A program made the position numbers and the translations under genes. From assembly GCA_023437715.1 (NCBI GenBank), contig JAEZFK010000063.1, positions 62,001-126,000 of the forward strand: 64,000 bases of DNA, in the 5' to 3' direction. Within the stretch, counting starts at the first letter, position 1. Every line of letters starts with the position of its first letter. Under the pieces are notes generated by a model. The model had not been told where the DNA came from. It worked only from the letters and a program-made list of their open reading frames with translations, and ran no database searches. Shown here in pieces: positions 1-8,190 of the stretch. The DNA comes from Bacillota bacterium. GTDB taxonomy: Bacteria; Bacillota; Clostridia; Lachnospirales; Lachnospiraceae.

Positions 1-1
1 G

Positions 2-430
2 ACTTCTGCCAAGGCCTTTGAAGCGTCTGCAGCGGTGGAGGCAGGAGCGGAAGAAGTGGATATGGTAATGAACATAGGCGCTATGAAGGATGGAAATTAT
101 GATCTGGTCCGGGATGATATAAAGGCAGTAGTGAAGGCCTCTCAGGGAAGGACAGTGAAAGTTATTTTGGAAACCTGTCTTCTTACAAAGGAAGAAATCG
201 TAAAGGCCTGTGAACTTTCGGTGGAGGCAGGAGCAGGTTTTGTAAAGACCTCCACAGGCTTTGGAACAGGCGGTGCGGCAGAAGAGGATGTGGCTTTGAT
301 GAAGCAGACCGTAGGGAACAGAGCAAGGGTTAAGGCCAGCGGAGGAATCCGCACCCGGGAAGAGGCCCTTGCCATGATACAGGCCGGAGCCGACAGGATC
401 GGAGCGGGCAATGGAATATTACTGCTGTAG
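2..430 (+). CDS. deoC: Deoxyribose-phosphate aldolase, 3' part
   Basis: This is the C-terminal part of DeoC, which cleaves 2-deoxyribose-5-phosphate to glyceraldehyde-3-phosphate and acetaldehyde in the cytoplasm. The frame is open from the window edge, so the start lies upstream. Visible family motifs are the VDMVMNIG segment, the Schiff-base lysine in FVKTSTGFG (Lys codon at 245-247) and the second active-site lysine in VKASGGIR, so the fragment looks catalytically intact. It ends 15 bases before the sugar kinase gene and is probably co-transcribed with it. The pairing suggests that this operon handles deoxyribose or nucleoside-derived pentoses as well as ribose. Confidence 0.93.
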   Translation, partial: TSAKAFEASAAVEAGAEEVDMVMNIGAMKDGNYDLVRDDIKAVVKASQGRTVKVILETCLLTKEEIVKACELSVEAGAGFVKTSTGFGTGGAAEEDVALMKQTVGNRARVKASGGIRTREEALAMIQAGADRIGAGNGILLL

Positions 431-445
431 GAGAAGGAGAAATAT

Positions 446-1378
446 ATGGGGAAGAAAGTAACAGTTTTTGGAAGCTTTGTAGTAGATCTGATGGGAAGAT
501 GCCCCCATCTCCCGGTTCCCGGGGAAACCGTTAAGGGAAGCGTGTTCAAAATGGGGCCCGGAGGCAAGGGCTTTAACCAGGGGGTAGCCGCCCATAAGGC
601 GGGAGCCGATGTGACTATGGTGACAAAGCTGGGGTACGATGCTTTTGCCGATGTAGCCATTGATACCATGAAAGAGCTTGGAATGGATACGGGGCGGCTG
701 TTCCGCACCAGGGAGAGAGAGACAGGAAGCGCGCTGATCATGGTGGATGAAACCACCAGCCAGAATGAGATTGTGGTGATTCTTGGGGCCTGTGATACGA
801 TTTCAGAGGAAGAGGTGGAATCTGTTTCCGATCTTTTGGACCAGTCAGAGTATCTTTTGACCCAGCTGGAGACAAATATTTCCTCAGTTGAAAAAATCGT
901 GGACATGGCTTATGAAAAGGGAGTAAAGATCATTTTAAATACGGCTCCTGTGCAGCCGGTAAGCGATAGAGTCTTAAGCCGGGTGGAGCTGATCACTCCC
1001 AATGAAGTGGAGGCTGAAATACTGACCGGAATCCCTGTGGATGGAGAAGAAAATGCAGGGAAAGCGGCAGACTACTTTTTTGAAAAGGGCGTTAAGAACG
1101 TATTGATCACCATGGGCGGGAAAGGCGTTTTTCTGGCGACTCCCCAAAAGAGAGGGATGATCCCCGCTTACAGAGTAAATGCGATTGATACCACCGGAGC
1201 CGGAGACGCATTTAACGGCGGCCTGGCGGCAGCTCTGGCAGAGGGAAAGGACTTGTGGGAAGCGGCTTCATTTGCCAATGCCCTGGCTGCCATATCCGTG
1301 CAGAGAATCGGCACAACGCCGTCTATGCCTGACCGGGAAGAGATTGACGCATTTATAAAAGAGAGAGAGGGAAAATAA
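446..1378 (+). CDS. rbsK: Ribokinase-type PfkB sugar kinase
   Basis: A 310-residue PfkB-family kinase that would phosphorylate ribose, or possibly deoxyribose, at O5 using ATP. The N-terminal GSFVVDL strand, the GPGGKGFNQ substrate loop and the C-terminal signature DTTGAGDAFNGG, with its catalytic Asp, are all present. The ATG follows a GAGAAGGAGA ribosome site. The stop overlaps the start of rbsD (TAATG), indicating translational coupling. Neighbouring rbsD and rbsABC favour ribokinase. The adjacent deoC makes deoxyribokinase activity a real alternative that motif reading cannot separate. Confidence 0.88.
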   Translation: MGKKVTVFGSFVVDLMGRCPHLPVPGETVKGSVFKMGPGGKGFNQGVAAHKAGADVTMVTKLGYDAFADVAIDTMKELGMDTGRLFRTRERETGSALIMVDETTSQNEIVVILGACDTISEEEVESVSDLLDQSEYLLTQLETNISSVEKIVDMAYEKGVKIILNTAPVQPVSDRVLSRVELITPNEVEAEILTGIPVDGEENAGKAADYFFEKGVKNVLITMGGKGVFLATPQKRGMIPAYRVNAIDTTGAGDAFNGGLAAALAEGKDLWEAASFANALAAISVQRIGTTPSMPDREEIDAFIKEREGK

Positions 1379-1776
1379 TGTTAAAGACGGGAATTTTACA
1401 TCCGCAGCTGGCAAGAATTATGGCGGAGCTGCGGCATATGGATATGCTGGTGATCGGGGATGCAGGACTACCCATTCCGAAAGGGGTGGAACGGGTGGAT
1501 TTAGGCTGGAAGCCGGGAAGCCCTTCTTATCTGGAGGTGCTGGAGGAGATCGAAAAATATATGGTGACGGAAAAAGCCGTATTTGCAGAGGAAGCTCTTT
1601 CCGTAAGCCCTCAGCTCCACGAAAAGGCGCTGTCTCTTCTGCCGGAGGGCATTCCGGTAGAGTATATCCCCCATAAGGAATTAAAAAAGATGACGGAAAA
1701 TGCCAAAGCGATCATCCTGACCGGTGAATTTACCGGGTATACCAATGTGGTGCTGATTTCAGGCTGCGCATATTAG
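1378..1776 (+). CDS. rbsD: D-ribose pyranase
   Basis: A 132-residue RbsD/FucU-family protein. These enzymes interconvert the beta-pyranose and beta-furanose forms of ribose so that the kinase receives the furanose. It starts MLKTGILHPQLARIMAEL and carries the HMDMLVIGDAGLPIP block, where family members usually have HTD, and ends with the family-typical TGEFTGYTNVVLISG block. The ATG overlaps the rbsK stop by one base. Its presence is the best evidence that the transporter encoded downstream handles a pyranose sugar such as ribose. Confidence 0.9.
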   Translation: MLKTGILHPQLARIMAELRHMDMLVIGDAGLPIPKGVERVDLGWKPGSPSYLEVLEEIEKYMVTEKAVFAEEALSVSPQLHEKALSLLPEGIPVEYIPHKELKKMTENAKAIILTGEFTGYTNVVLISGCAY

Positions 1777-1801
1777 GAAGCAAAGGGGAAGTGGTGAATC
1801 T

Positions 1802-3313
1802 ATGGAAGGTGGGTTAATTTTAAAGCTGGAGTCAATTGTCAAGACGTTTCCCGGGGTGAAAGCTCTTGACGGAGTGCATCTGGAGATCATGGAAGGTGAG
1901 GTCCATGCCTTATGCGGAGAGAATGGGGCCGGGAAATCAACCTTAATGAAGATTATTGCAGGAGCCCAGCCATATACCTCCGGCGCCATGTATCTGGACG
2001 GAAAAGAAGTGGTGTTCCATTCGGCAAAGGATGCGGAAAAGCATGGAATTGCCATGATTTATCAGGAATTTAATATGGTCCCTGAGCTGACTGTGGCGGA
2101 AAACATGTATCTGGGCAGACTCCCCGTAAACCGGCTGGGAAAGGTGGACTGGAATAAGCTGAACAAGGAGGCCCAGGAAAATCTGGACCGCCTGGGCTTA
2201 AAATTCAGTGCAAAAACCAAGGTGAGGAATCTTTCCGTAGCCGAGGCCCAGATGACGGAGATTGCCAAATGCCTGACAATAGGGGCCAGGATCATTATTA
2301 TGGATGAGCCCACCGCCGCACTGGCGGAAGAGGAGATCCGGATTCTGTTCCGGACCATCGGGGAGCTTAAGAAAAAAGGGATTGCGATCATTTACATCTC
2401 TCACCGTATGGATGAAATTTTCCGGATATCAGACCGTCTTACCGTATTCCGGGATGGAAAGTTTGTTGCATCAAAGGCCATCGGTGAAACTGATTACGAG
2501 GATGTGGTATCCATGATGGTGGGGCGGAGCGTGGCGAATTTGTACCCGGTACGCAGTTACAAGCAGCAGGAAGTGGTGTTTGAAGCCAGAAAGGTGAATG
2601 GCAGAGGCGTCCATGATGCCGGCTTAAAGCTTCATAAAGGGGAAATCTTAGGCATCACCGGTCTTTTGGGGGCCGGAACCATAGAGCTTTCAAAGCTGAT
2701 TTACGGGGCAGTTCCCATGGAAAGCGGAGAAATTTTCGTCCATGGAGAAAAAAAGGACTGTTCCTCTCCGGCAAAGGCCCTGGAAGCAGGAATCGGATTT
2801 GTTTCCGATGACAGGAAGCAGGAGGGGCTGGTTTTATTAAGAAGCATTAAGGAAAATATTTCCATGTCCTCTTTAAAGAAGCTGACAAAGGGCTTCCGGC
2901 TGGATAAGAAGCTGGAAACGGAACGGGTAAAAGAACAGGTTCAGGCCCTTAATATAAGAATCAGTTCCGTTCAGCAGACGGCTGGAAAGCTGAGCGGAGG
3001 AAACCAGCAGAAGATCGTATTTGCAAAGGTCCTTGAGGCTGATTCCGATATCCTGATCCTGGATGAACCTACAAGGGGAGTGGATGTAGGAGCCAAGGCG
3101 GAGATCTATGCCATCATGAACCGGCTGACGGAAAGGGGAAAGAGCATCCTTGTGATCTCTACGGATCTGCCGGAGCTGATCGGAGTCAGCGACCGCATCA
3201 TCGTCATGCGGGAAGGGAGAATGGTACTGGAAATCTCCAAGGAGGAAATGAATCAGGAAACAATATTAGCTCATGCGTCTGGAGGGGTAAGTAAAAATGA
3301 ATCAGGAAACTAA
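1802..3313 (+). CDS. rbsA: Ribose-type ABC importer, tandem ATPase
   Basis: A 503-residue ATP-binding subunit with two fused nucleotide-binding domains. The first has a full Walker A (GENGAGKST, Lys45) and Walker B (IIIMDEPTAAL). The second has the degenerate P-loop GLLGAGTIE normal for this family, followed by a canonical LSGGNQQK signature and LILDEPTRGVDVG. It sits on the cytoplasmic face and powers sugar uptake with RbsC and RbsB. Its 3' end overlaps rbsC by 17 bases. It is a useful comparison for the degenerate homologue at 8191-9636. Confidence 0.92.
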   Translation: MEGGLILKLESIVKTFPGVKALDGVHLEIMEGEVHALCGENGAGKSTLMKIIAGAQPYTSGAMYLDGKEVVFHSAKDAEKHGIAMIYQEFNMVPELTVAENMYLGRLPVNRLGKVDWNKLNKEAQENLDRLGLKFSAKTKVRNLSVAEAQMTEIAKCLTIGARIIIMDEPTAALAEEEIRILFRTIGELKKKGIAIIYISHRMDEIFRISDRLTVFRDGKFVASKAIGETDYEDVVSMMVGRSVANLYPVRSYKQQEVVFEARKVNGRGVHDAGLKLHKGEILGITGLLGAGTIELSKLIYGAVPMESGEIFVHGEKKDCSSPAKALEAGIGFVSDDRKQEGLVLLRSIKENISMSSLKKLTKGFRLDKKLETERVKEQVQALNIRISSVQQTAGKLSGGNQQKIVFAKVLEADSDILILDEPTRGVDVGAKAEIYAIMNRLTERGKSILVISTDLPELIGVSDRIIVMREGRMVLEISKEEMNQETILAHASGGVSKNESGN

Positions 3314-4259
3314 AAAACGGTTGATCAATCAGGTAAATATCTATCGTTCGGTTTTAATACTGCTGGTCATCTGCATCTTTGCCGCAGTTTTGTCAAACAG
3401 CTTTTTAAGCGTATCCAACCTGTTCAATGTGTTTAAGCAGGTTACGGTTGCGGGCATTATTGCCTGCGGAATGACATTTGTTATCCTTACGGGGGGAATT
3501 GATTTGTCCGTAGGCTCTATTCTGGGGCTTTCCGGAGTTGTCGCCTCCGGCGTGCTGGCCTCTACGGGAAATACGGTTCTGGCGGTGGCCACAGCCATTG
3601 CCATTGGAATCGCCTGCGGTGTTATAAACGGATTCTTTATATCCCAGTGCGGAATCCCGCCCTTTATCGCTACCTTGGGAATGATGACTCTGCTCAGAGG
3701 CTGCGTTTTGATCTATACAAAGGGCTCACCCATCCCGGTCAAGATAGACTCCTACAAATTCATTGGAAAAGGTACGATTTTAGGGGTCCCCGTACCTGTG
3801 ATTATTCTGACGGTACTTTTTTTACTGGCACATTACATCCTGACCCAGACCAGCTTCGGACGGAGCATTTATGCCTTTGGGGGAAACCGTGAGGCGGCCC
3901 GCTTATCAGGAATTTCCGTAAAGAGAACAGAGTGGACGGCCTATATCATGAATGGATTTTTAAGCGGCGTTGCAGCGGTGGTTTTAACCGCCAGACTGGG
4001 GTCCGCCCAATCCACCAGCGGACAGGGAATTGAAATGGATGCCATTGCAGCGGTTATCCTGGGGGGAACCAGCTTAAGCGGGGGAACCGGATTTGTGCTC
4101 CCCACAGTGGTAGGCGCCATGATCATGGGAATTATTGACAACATTCTTACGCTCATGAATGTAAATCCCCACGCCACCAACATTGTCAAGGGAGCGGTGG
4201 TGCTCATCGCCGTTCTGGTGGACAAGAAAGTAAAGGATTTATCTGCGAAAGCAGAATAA
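3297..4259 (+). CDS. rbsC: Ribose-type ABC importer permease
   Basis: A 320-residue, very hydrophobic permease of the RbsC/XylH/MglC family. It has a short cytoplasmic N terminus, the conserved GMTFVILTGGIDLSVGSI segment after the second membrane helix, PPFIATLGMMTLLRG in the middle and the AVILGGTSLSGG coupling loop near the C terminus. About eight to ten membrane helices are visible. The start lies inside the rbsA stop region, so translation is probably coupled. It forms the channel through which sugar delivered by RbsB passes. Confidence 0.92.
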   Translation: MNQETKKRLINQVNIYRSVLILLVICIFAAVLSNSFLSVSNLFNVFKQVTVAGIIACGMTFVILTGGIDLSVGSILGLSGVVASGVLASTGNTVLAVATAIAIGIACGVINGFFISQCGIPPFIATLGMMTLLRGCVLIYTKGSPIPVKIDSYKFIGKGTILGVPVPVIILTVLFLLAHYILTQTSFGRSIYAFGGNREAARLSGISVKRTEWTAYIMNGFLSGVAAVVLTARLGSAQSTSGQGIEMDAIAAVILGGTSLSGGTGFVLPTVVGAMIMGIIDNILTLMNVNPHATNIVKGAVVLIAVLVDKKVKDLSAKAE

Positions 4260-4299
4260 ATAAAACTATTATAATGTAAAAGAAGGGAAGGTAAGAATT

Positions 4300-5331
4300 A
4301 TGATGAAAAGAAGAAACATAGCAGCAATTGCTGCAGCGGCAGGACTGGTTATTGCCTCACTGTCAGGGTGCGGCAGCGAGGAAAAGGCGCCGGAAACAAA
4401 GCAGGAGACAACCGGGGCGGAAACAACTGCAGCAAAAGCAGAGGAAACCCAGGCAAAACAGGAAGCACAATCAGGGGATAAGAAATATGTGGTTGGTCTT
4501 GCAATGAACACTCAGACAAATCCGTTCTTCGTAGATGTAAAGGACGGTGTGCAGAAAGCCGCAGATGAATTAGGGGTGGAGCTTTACATCACCGATGCCC
4601 AGGATGACCCTGCCATCCAGATGAAGGATGTGGAAAATCTGATTACGAAAAAACCGGACTGCATTATTATTGATACATGCGATTCCGATGCCATCGTATC
4701 CTCCATTGAGGCCTGTAACGAAGCCGGTATCCCGGTGCTTACCATGGACAGGGAAGCCAGCGGCGGCGATGTTGTCTCCCATATCGGCTATGACGCCATT
4801 AAGTCGGGAAAGCTTGCAGGACAGTACTTAGTGGATACGCTGGGCGGAAAAGGAAATATTGTTGAGATCCAGGGAATCATGGGAACCAATGTTGCACAAA
4901 ACCGTTCCAAAGGATTCAACGAGGTCATAAGCCAGAACCCTGACATGAAGATTGTTGCCTGCCAGGTTGCGGATTTTGACCGTGCCAAGGGCATGAGCGT
5001 TATGGAAAACATCTTACAGGCCAATGACCATATTGACGGACTGTACGCAGCCAACGATGAAATGCTTCTTGGCGCTCTGGAAGCTGTTGAAGCTGCCGGC
5101 CGTCTGGATGAGATCACAATGATCGGCTGCGACGCCATTGATGATACCATCGAGGCCATTAAGGCAGGCAAGGTGGAAGCGACAATTGCAGAGCCTCCGT
5201 TTTTCCTTGGAAAGGCCATCATGAACGCAGCTTACGATTATCTCCAGGGCAAAAAGGTTGAAAGCTATGTGATCCTGGACAACAAGCTGGTGACAAAGGA
5301 TAATGTAAACGAGCTGGTAACAAAAGAGTAA
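4300..5331 (+). CDS. rbsB: Ribose-type ABC importer, binding lipoprotein
   Basis: A 343-residue periplasmic-binding-like lipoprotein (peripla_BP_4 type). A basic start and hydrophobic stretch end in the lipobox LSGC, so the mature protein would be lipid-anchored at Cys25 with an Ala/Glu/Thr-rich linker to about residue 60. The core then begins VVGLAMNTQTNPFFVDV, typical of ribose/galactose binders, and contains ADFDRAKGM and YAANDEMLLGALEA. The ATG has AGAAGGGAAGG upstream. It is the last gene before a strong terminator. The exact ligand is not certain from sequence. Confidence 0.88.
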   Translation: MMKRRNIAAIAAAAGLVIASLSGCGSEEKAPETKQETTGAETTAAKAEETQAKQEAQSGDKKYVVGLAMNTQTNPFFVDVKDGVQKAADELGVELYITDAQDDPAIQMKDVENLITKKPDCIIIDTCDSDAIVSSIEACNEAGIPVLTMDREASGGDVVSHIGYDAIKSGKLAGQYLVDTLGGKGNIVEIQGIMGTNVAQNRSKGFNEVISQNPDMKIVACQVADFDRAKGMSVMENILQANDHIDGLYAANDEMLLGALEAVEAAGRLDEITMIGCDAIDDTIEAIKAGKVEATIAEPPFFLGKAIMNAAYDYLQGKKVESYVILDNKLVTKDNVNELVTKE

Positions 5332-5355
5332 GATATTTCCGGCGGATGCCGGAAA

Positions 5356-5420
5356 GCAGGCACGGCGTCTTTCAAAGCTTTTAAAGGCTTTGGAAGGCGC
5401 TGTGCCTGTGTTTTTCTTTT
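5356..5420 (+). terminator. Rho-independent terminator after rbsB
   Basis: A long stem begins with CAGGCAC at 5357-5363 and closes with GTGCCTG at 5402-5408, with further pairing between GGCGTCTTTCAAAGC and GGCTTTGGAAGGCGC. It is followed directly by TTTTTCTTTTTT. It ends the deoC-rbs operon and insulates the regulator downstream. Confidence 0.9.
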
Positions 5421-5450
5421 TTCATGGTACTTTCGCGAATCATGGGAACA

Positions 5451-5459
5451 TGCTATAAT
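5451..5459 (+). promoter_or_regulatory. Extended -10 promoter for regulator operon
   Basis: TGCTATAAT is a perfect extended -10 element (TGn plus TATAAT at 5454-5459), about 37 bases upstream of the chosen start at 5496. No good -35 is seen at 17 bases (TTTCGC), which is acceptable for an extended -10 promoter. It lies just downstream of the rbs terminator, so the regulator operon has its own start. Confidence 0.65.
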
Positions 5460-5495
5460 ACCATCATGACAGAACGGTATGGCAGGGGGAAAATC

Positions 5496-7103
5496 ATGTT
5501 AAAAGTACTGATAGCAGACGACGAAGAAAAGATCTGTCAGCTGATCGAAAAGCTGATTGACTGGGACGGGATTGGGATGAAGCTTTGCGGTGTGGCAAAT
5601 AACGGAATCGAAGCCCTTGAAAAAATCCAGGCCCTTTCCCCGGAGGTGGTGATCACCGACATCCGGATGCCCGGCTGCGACGGGCTGGATCTGGTAAAGA
5701 AGACCCGGGAACTGGGTCAAAATGTGGAGTTCGTGATTATAAGCGGATACCGCCATTTTGAATACGCCCAGACCGCTATTAAATACGGGGTCAGCGACTA
5801 TTTATTAAAGCCCATAAAAAAGCAGGAGCTGACGGAACGGCTGGAGAAGATAAAGGACCGGTACAATGAAAAGAGTGAACAGCTGACCTATGAGGAGCGG
5901 GTCCGCCTGGCAAGGAAAAGCGATGTGGAACGCCTGCGCACCACCTGGTTTTCCAACGTCCTCTACCGGGAAAGAAGAGAACAGGACTGCAATGATCCCG
6001 AGGAAATCAACAGGCAATATTATTATCAGTTAAAGTCCGGCTGTTTTCAGATCGTCTGCGTGAAATTTGACGGAATTTTTATGCCTGATGAGAAAAACCT
6101 GGAATTCCTGACAGAAAAGACAACTCAGATCGCGGAGCAGATGCTGAAGGACCATGTGTATGACTGGGAGCTGTACGTGGAAAACAGCCATATCTACATA
6201 TTTTTAAATTACGGGGAAGAAAAAAAGAAAATAATCCGGAGACAATGCAAAAATATATTAAACGAGCTGGCGGTTCTGGAATCCATTCTGGAAGGACTTA
6301 GGGTGACCATTGGCTTTGGAAGTCCGGTCTGGGAGCCGGGACAGCTGAAGCTTTCCCTTAAATCCGCAAGATATTTAATTGAACAGCGGCTGGTGGCGGG
6401 AAACGGAAAGCTGCTGGAGGGGGAGCTTCGAAGCTCCATGAATTTAGCGTCAGGCCAGTGGTTTACCCAGTTTAACCAGGCCATGAGCGCCGCTTTGGAA
6501 AGCCTGGACCGGCAGCAGGTGGAGGATTGCCTTATGAAGCTGAAATTCGAGCTTTTGGGGCAGCCTGAGGTGACGGGCCATGAAATCCTGCAGATGTGCC
6601 GGGAAGTGTGCAATCTGTACCTGTTTTTCATGAAAAACCACAAAATTGCCATTGACCAGAATTTTATAGAACGGTTCAACCAGGGAGTGGAATTCTGTGC
6701 TTCTGCCAATGAGGTCCTGTATTATCTCAAAAAGGAGATCGGGGCCTCCTATGACAAGGCGGTATCCGGAAAGCTGCAGGAGGATAACCGGCCCATCCGG
6801 ATGGCAAAGAAATATATCAGGGAGCATTACAGGGAGGCCATTACCCTGGAGGACGTCAGCGAGGTGGCCGGTTTTAATCCTACATATTTCAGTTCCCTGT
6901 TTAAGAAAGAAACGGGAAAGAACTTTTTAGAGTTCTTATCCGAAATCCGAATGGAAGAGGCCAAAAGCCTGTTAAAGGAAACGAATTTAAGCGTGGCAGC
7001 CATTTGCATGGAAGTTGGCTACAGCGATGTGAAATATTTCACAAAGAACTTTACGAAATATTCCGGCTTAAAGCCCAATGAATACAGGAAGCTGTATTCC
7101 TGA
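5496..7103 (+). CDS. YesN-type response regulator, AraC output
   Basis: A 535-residue response regulator with an N-terminal receiver domain. Acidic residues in IADDEE and the phosphoacceptor Asp55 in VVITDIRMP are present, and Lys in YLLKPIKK completes the site. A long middle region leads to a C-terminal AraC/XylS double helix-turn-helix ending SDVKYFTKNFTKYSGLKPNEYRK. I chose ATG 5496 because AGGGGGA lies upstream and MLKVLIADDEE is the normal receiver start; in-frame starts further upstream lack a ribosome site. It would activate sugar-transport promoters after phosphorylation by the kinase encoded next. Likely targets are the flanking rbs or second ABC operon. Confidence 0.9.
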   Translation: MLKVLIADDEEKICQLIEKLIDWDGIGMKLCGVANNGIEALEKIQALSPEVVITDIRMPGCDGLDLVKKTRELGQNVEFVIISGYRHFEYAQTAIKYGVSDYLLKPIKKQELTERLEKIKDRYNEKSEQLTYEERVRLARKSDVERLRTTWFSNVLYRERREQDCNDPEEINRQYYYQLKSGCFQIVCVKFDGIFMPDEKNLEFLTEKTTQIAEQMLKDHVYDWELYVENSHIYIFLNYGEEKKKIIRRQCKNILNELAVLESILEGLRVTIGFGSPVWEPGQLKLSLKSARYLIEQRLVAGNGKLLEGELRSSMNLASGQWFTQFNQAMSAALESLDRQQVEDCLMKLKFELLGQPEVTGHEILQMCREVCNLYLFFMKNHKIAIDQNFIERFNQGVEFCASANEVLYYLKKEIGASYDKAVSGKLQEDNRPIRMAKKYIREHYREAITLEDVSEVAGFNPTYFSSLFKKETGKNFLEFLSEIRMEEAKSLLKETNLSVAAICMEVGYSDVKYFTKNFTKYSGLKPNEYRKLYS

Positions 7104-7120
7104 TTGGAGGGAACTGTATA

Positions 7121-8140
7121 ATGAAGGATAAGCTTAAGTTTCTGTCCGTCCGGATATTTCTTTTTCTGGCCGGACTGTCTGTGTGTCTGGTTCTTCTCTT
7201 TGGATATTCCCTGTATTTAAGCGCCGGACGCCCGGAGCAGATGGGACTTTTGGCTGCTGCGGCCGTATTTCTGGTCCTGTTTTCCTACGGGGGATATTAC
7301 GGGCTCTATAAGCCCATGGAGGAGACAAAGCGGGTAGAGCGCCAGTTCGCATCGGGAAGCGTCGTAAATGATCTCTTTAAGATACGCTATCCCTACTGTC
7401 TGGAATCCCAGCAGGTGAGCCAGCGGTTCCAGGAAATGCTGGGAACAAGGGAACTGATTAACGTATCCAAAAAGCAGGCCGAGTACCTGGCGCTTCAGAA
7501 CCAGATCAATCCCCACTTTCTGTACAACACCCTGGAAGGAATCCGAAGCGAGGCCCTGATCGAAGGTGTTGACAGCATTGCGGAAATGACGGAGGCCCTG
7601 GCGACATTTTTCCGGTATACCATATCAAATGTAGACCACCTGGTGACCCTGGAGGATGAGCTTGCGAATATTGAAAATTACTATTACATCCAGCAGTTCC
7701 GTTTCGGAAAAAAGCTGCAGCTGAATATCCAGTACGCCTTTTCCGACGAACTGGATGAGATGGACATTCTGCAGTACCGCCTTCCAAAGCTGACCCTGCA
7801 GCCTGTTGTGGAAAACTCCATTTACCATGGGATTGAGAGAAAAATAGGGAAAGGGCATCTCATCATCAAGATTTCCGTGACGGATTCCCGCCTGATCATC
7901 AAGGTCTCCGACGACGGGCTTGGCATGGAAAAAGAAAAGGTGAGAGAGCTGAACGAAAAGCTGAAAAGCCTGTCCTTAGACGATGTAAATCCGGGAATGG
8001 ACCGGAAAGGCGGCATTGCGATTCAAAACGTCAATAACAGGATCAAGCTTTTATTCGGGGAGGAATACGGCATTTACGTCTACAGCCAGGAAAAGGCCGG
8101 AACGGATGTGGAAATCACCCTTCCCCTTGTTAAGGATTGA
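7121..8140 (+). CDS. YesM-like histidine kinase lacking a sensor domain
   Basis: A 339-residue sensor kinase of the His_kinase/HATPase_c (LytS/YesM) class. The phospho-accepting histidine is His132 in QNQINPHFLYNTLEG, and the ATP-binding N box (LQPVVENSIYHG) and glycine boxes (DDGLGM, GIAIQNVNNRI) are present. Two membrane helices, about residues 11-33 and 41-62, are separated by only some seven residues. The roughly 250-residue extracellular Cache region usual in YesM proteins is missing, so it is short for its family. It probably senses through a membrane partner. It is followed by, and probably co-transcribed with, the degenerate ABC protein at 8191. Confidence 0.88.
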   Translation: MKDKLKFLSVRIFLFLAGLSVCLVLLFGYSLYLSAGRPEQMGLLAAAAVFLVLFSYGGYYGLYKPMEETKRVERQFASGSVVNDLFKIRYPYCLESQQVSQRFQEMLGTRELINVSKKQAEYLALQNQINPHFLYNTLEGIRSEALIEGVDSIAEMTEALATFFRYTISNVDHLVTLEDELANIENYYYIQQFRFGKKLQLNIQYAFSDELDEMDILQYRLPKLTLQPVVENSIYHGIERKIGKGHLIIKISVTDSRLIIKVSDDGLGMEKEKVRELNEKLKSLSLDDVNPGMDRKGGIAIQNVNNRIKLLFGEEYGIYVYSQEKAGTDVEITLPLVKD

Positions 8141-8190
8141 CGGATTGGAGAGGAGCGGCAGGCTGTAAAGCACTGACAGGGAGGCAGAAA

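Noticed and set aside
142..906. 254-codon open frame on the minus strand
   Set aside because: It is antisense to deoC and the ribokinase gene, has Ser/Pro-rich random-looking sequence and no ribosome site.
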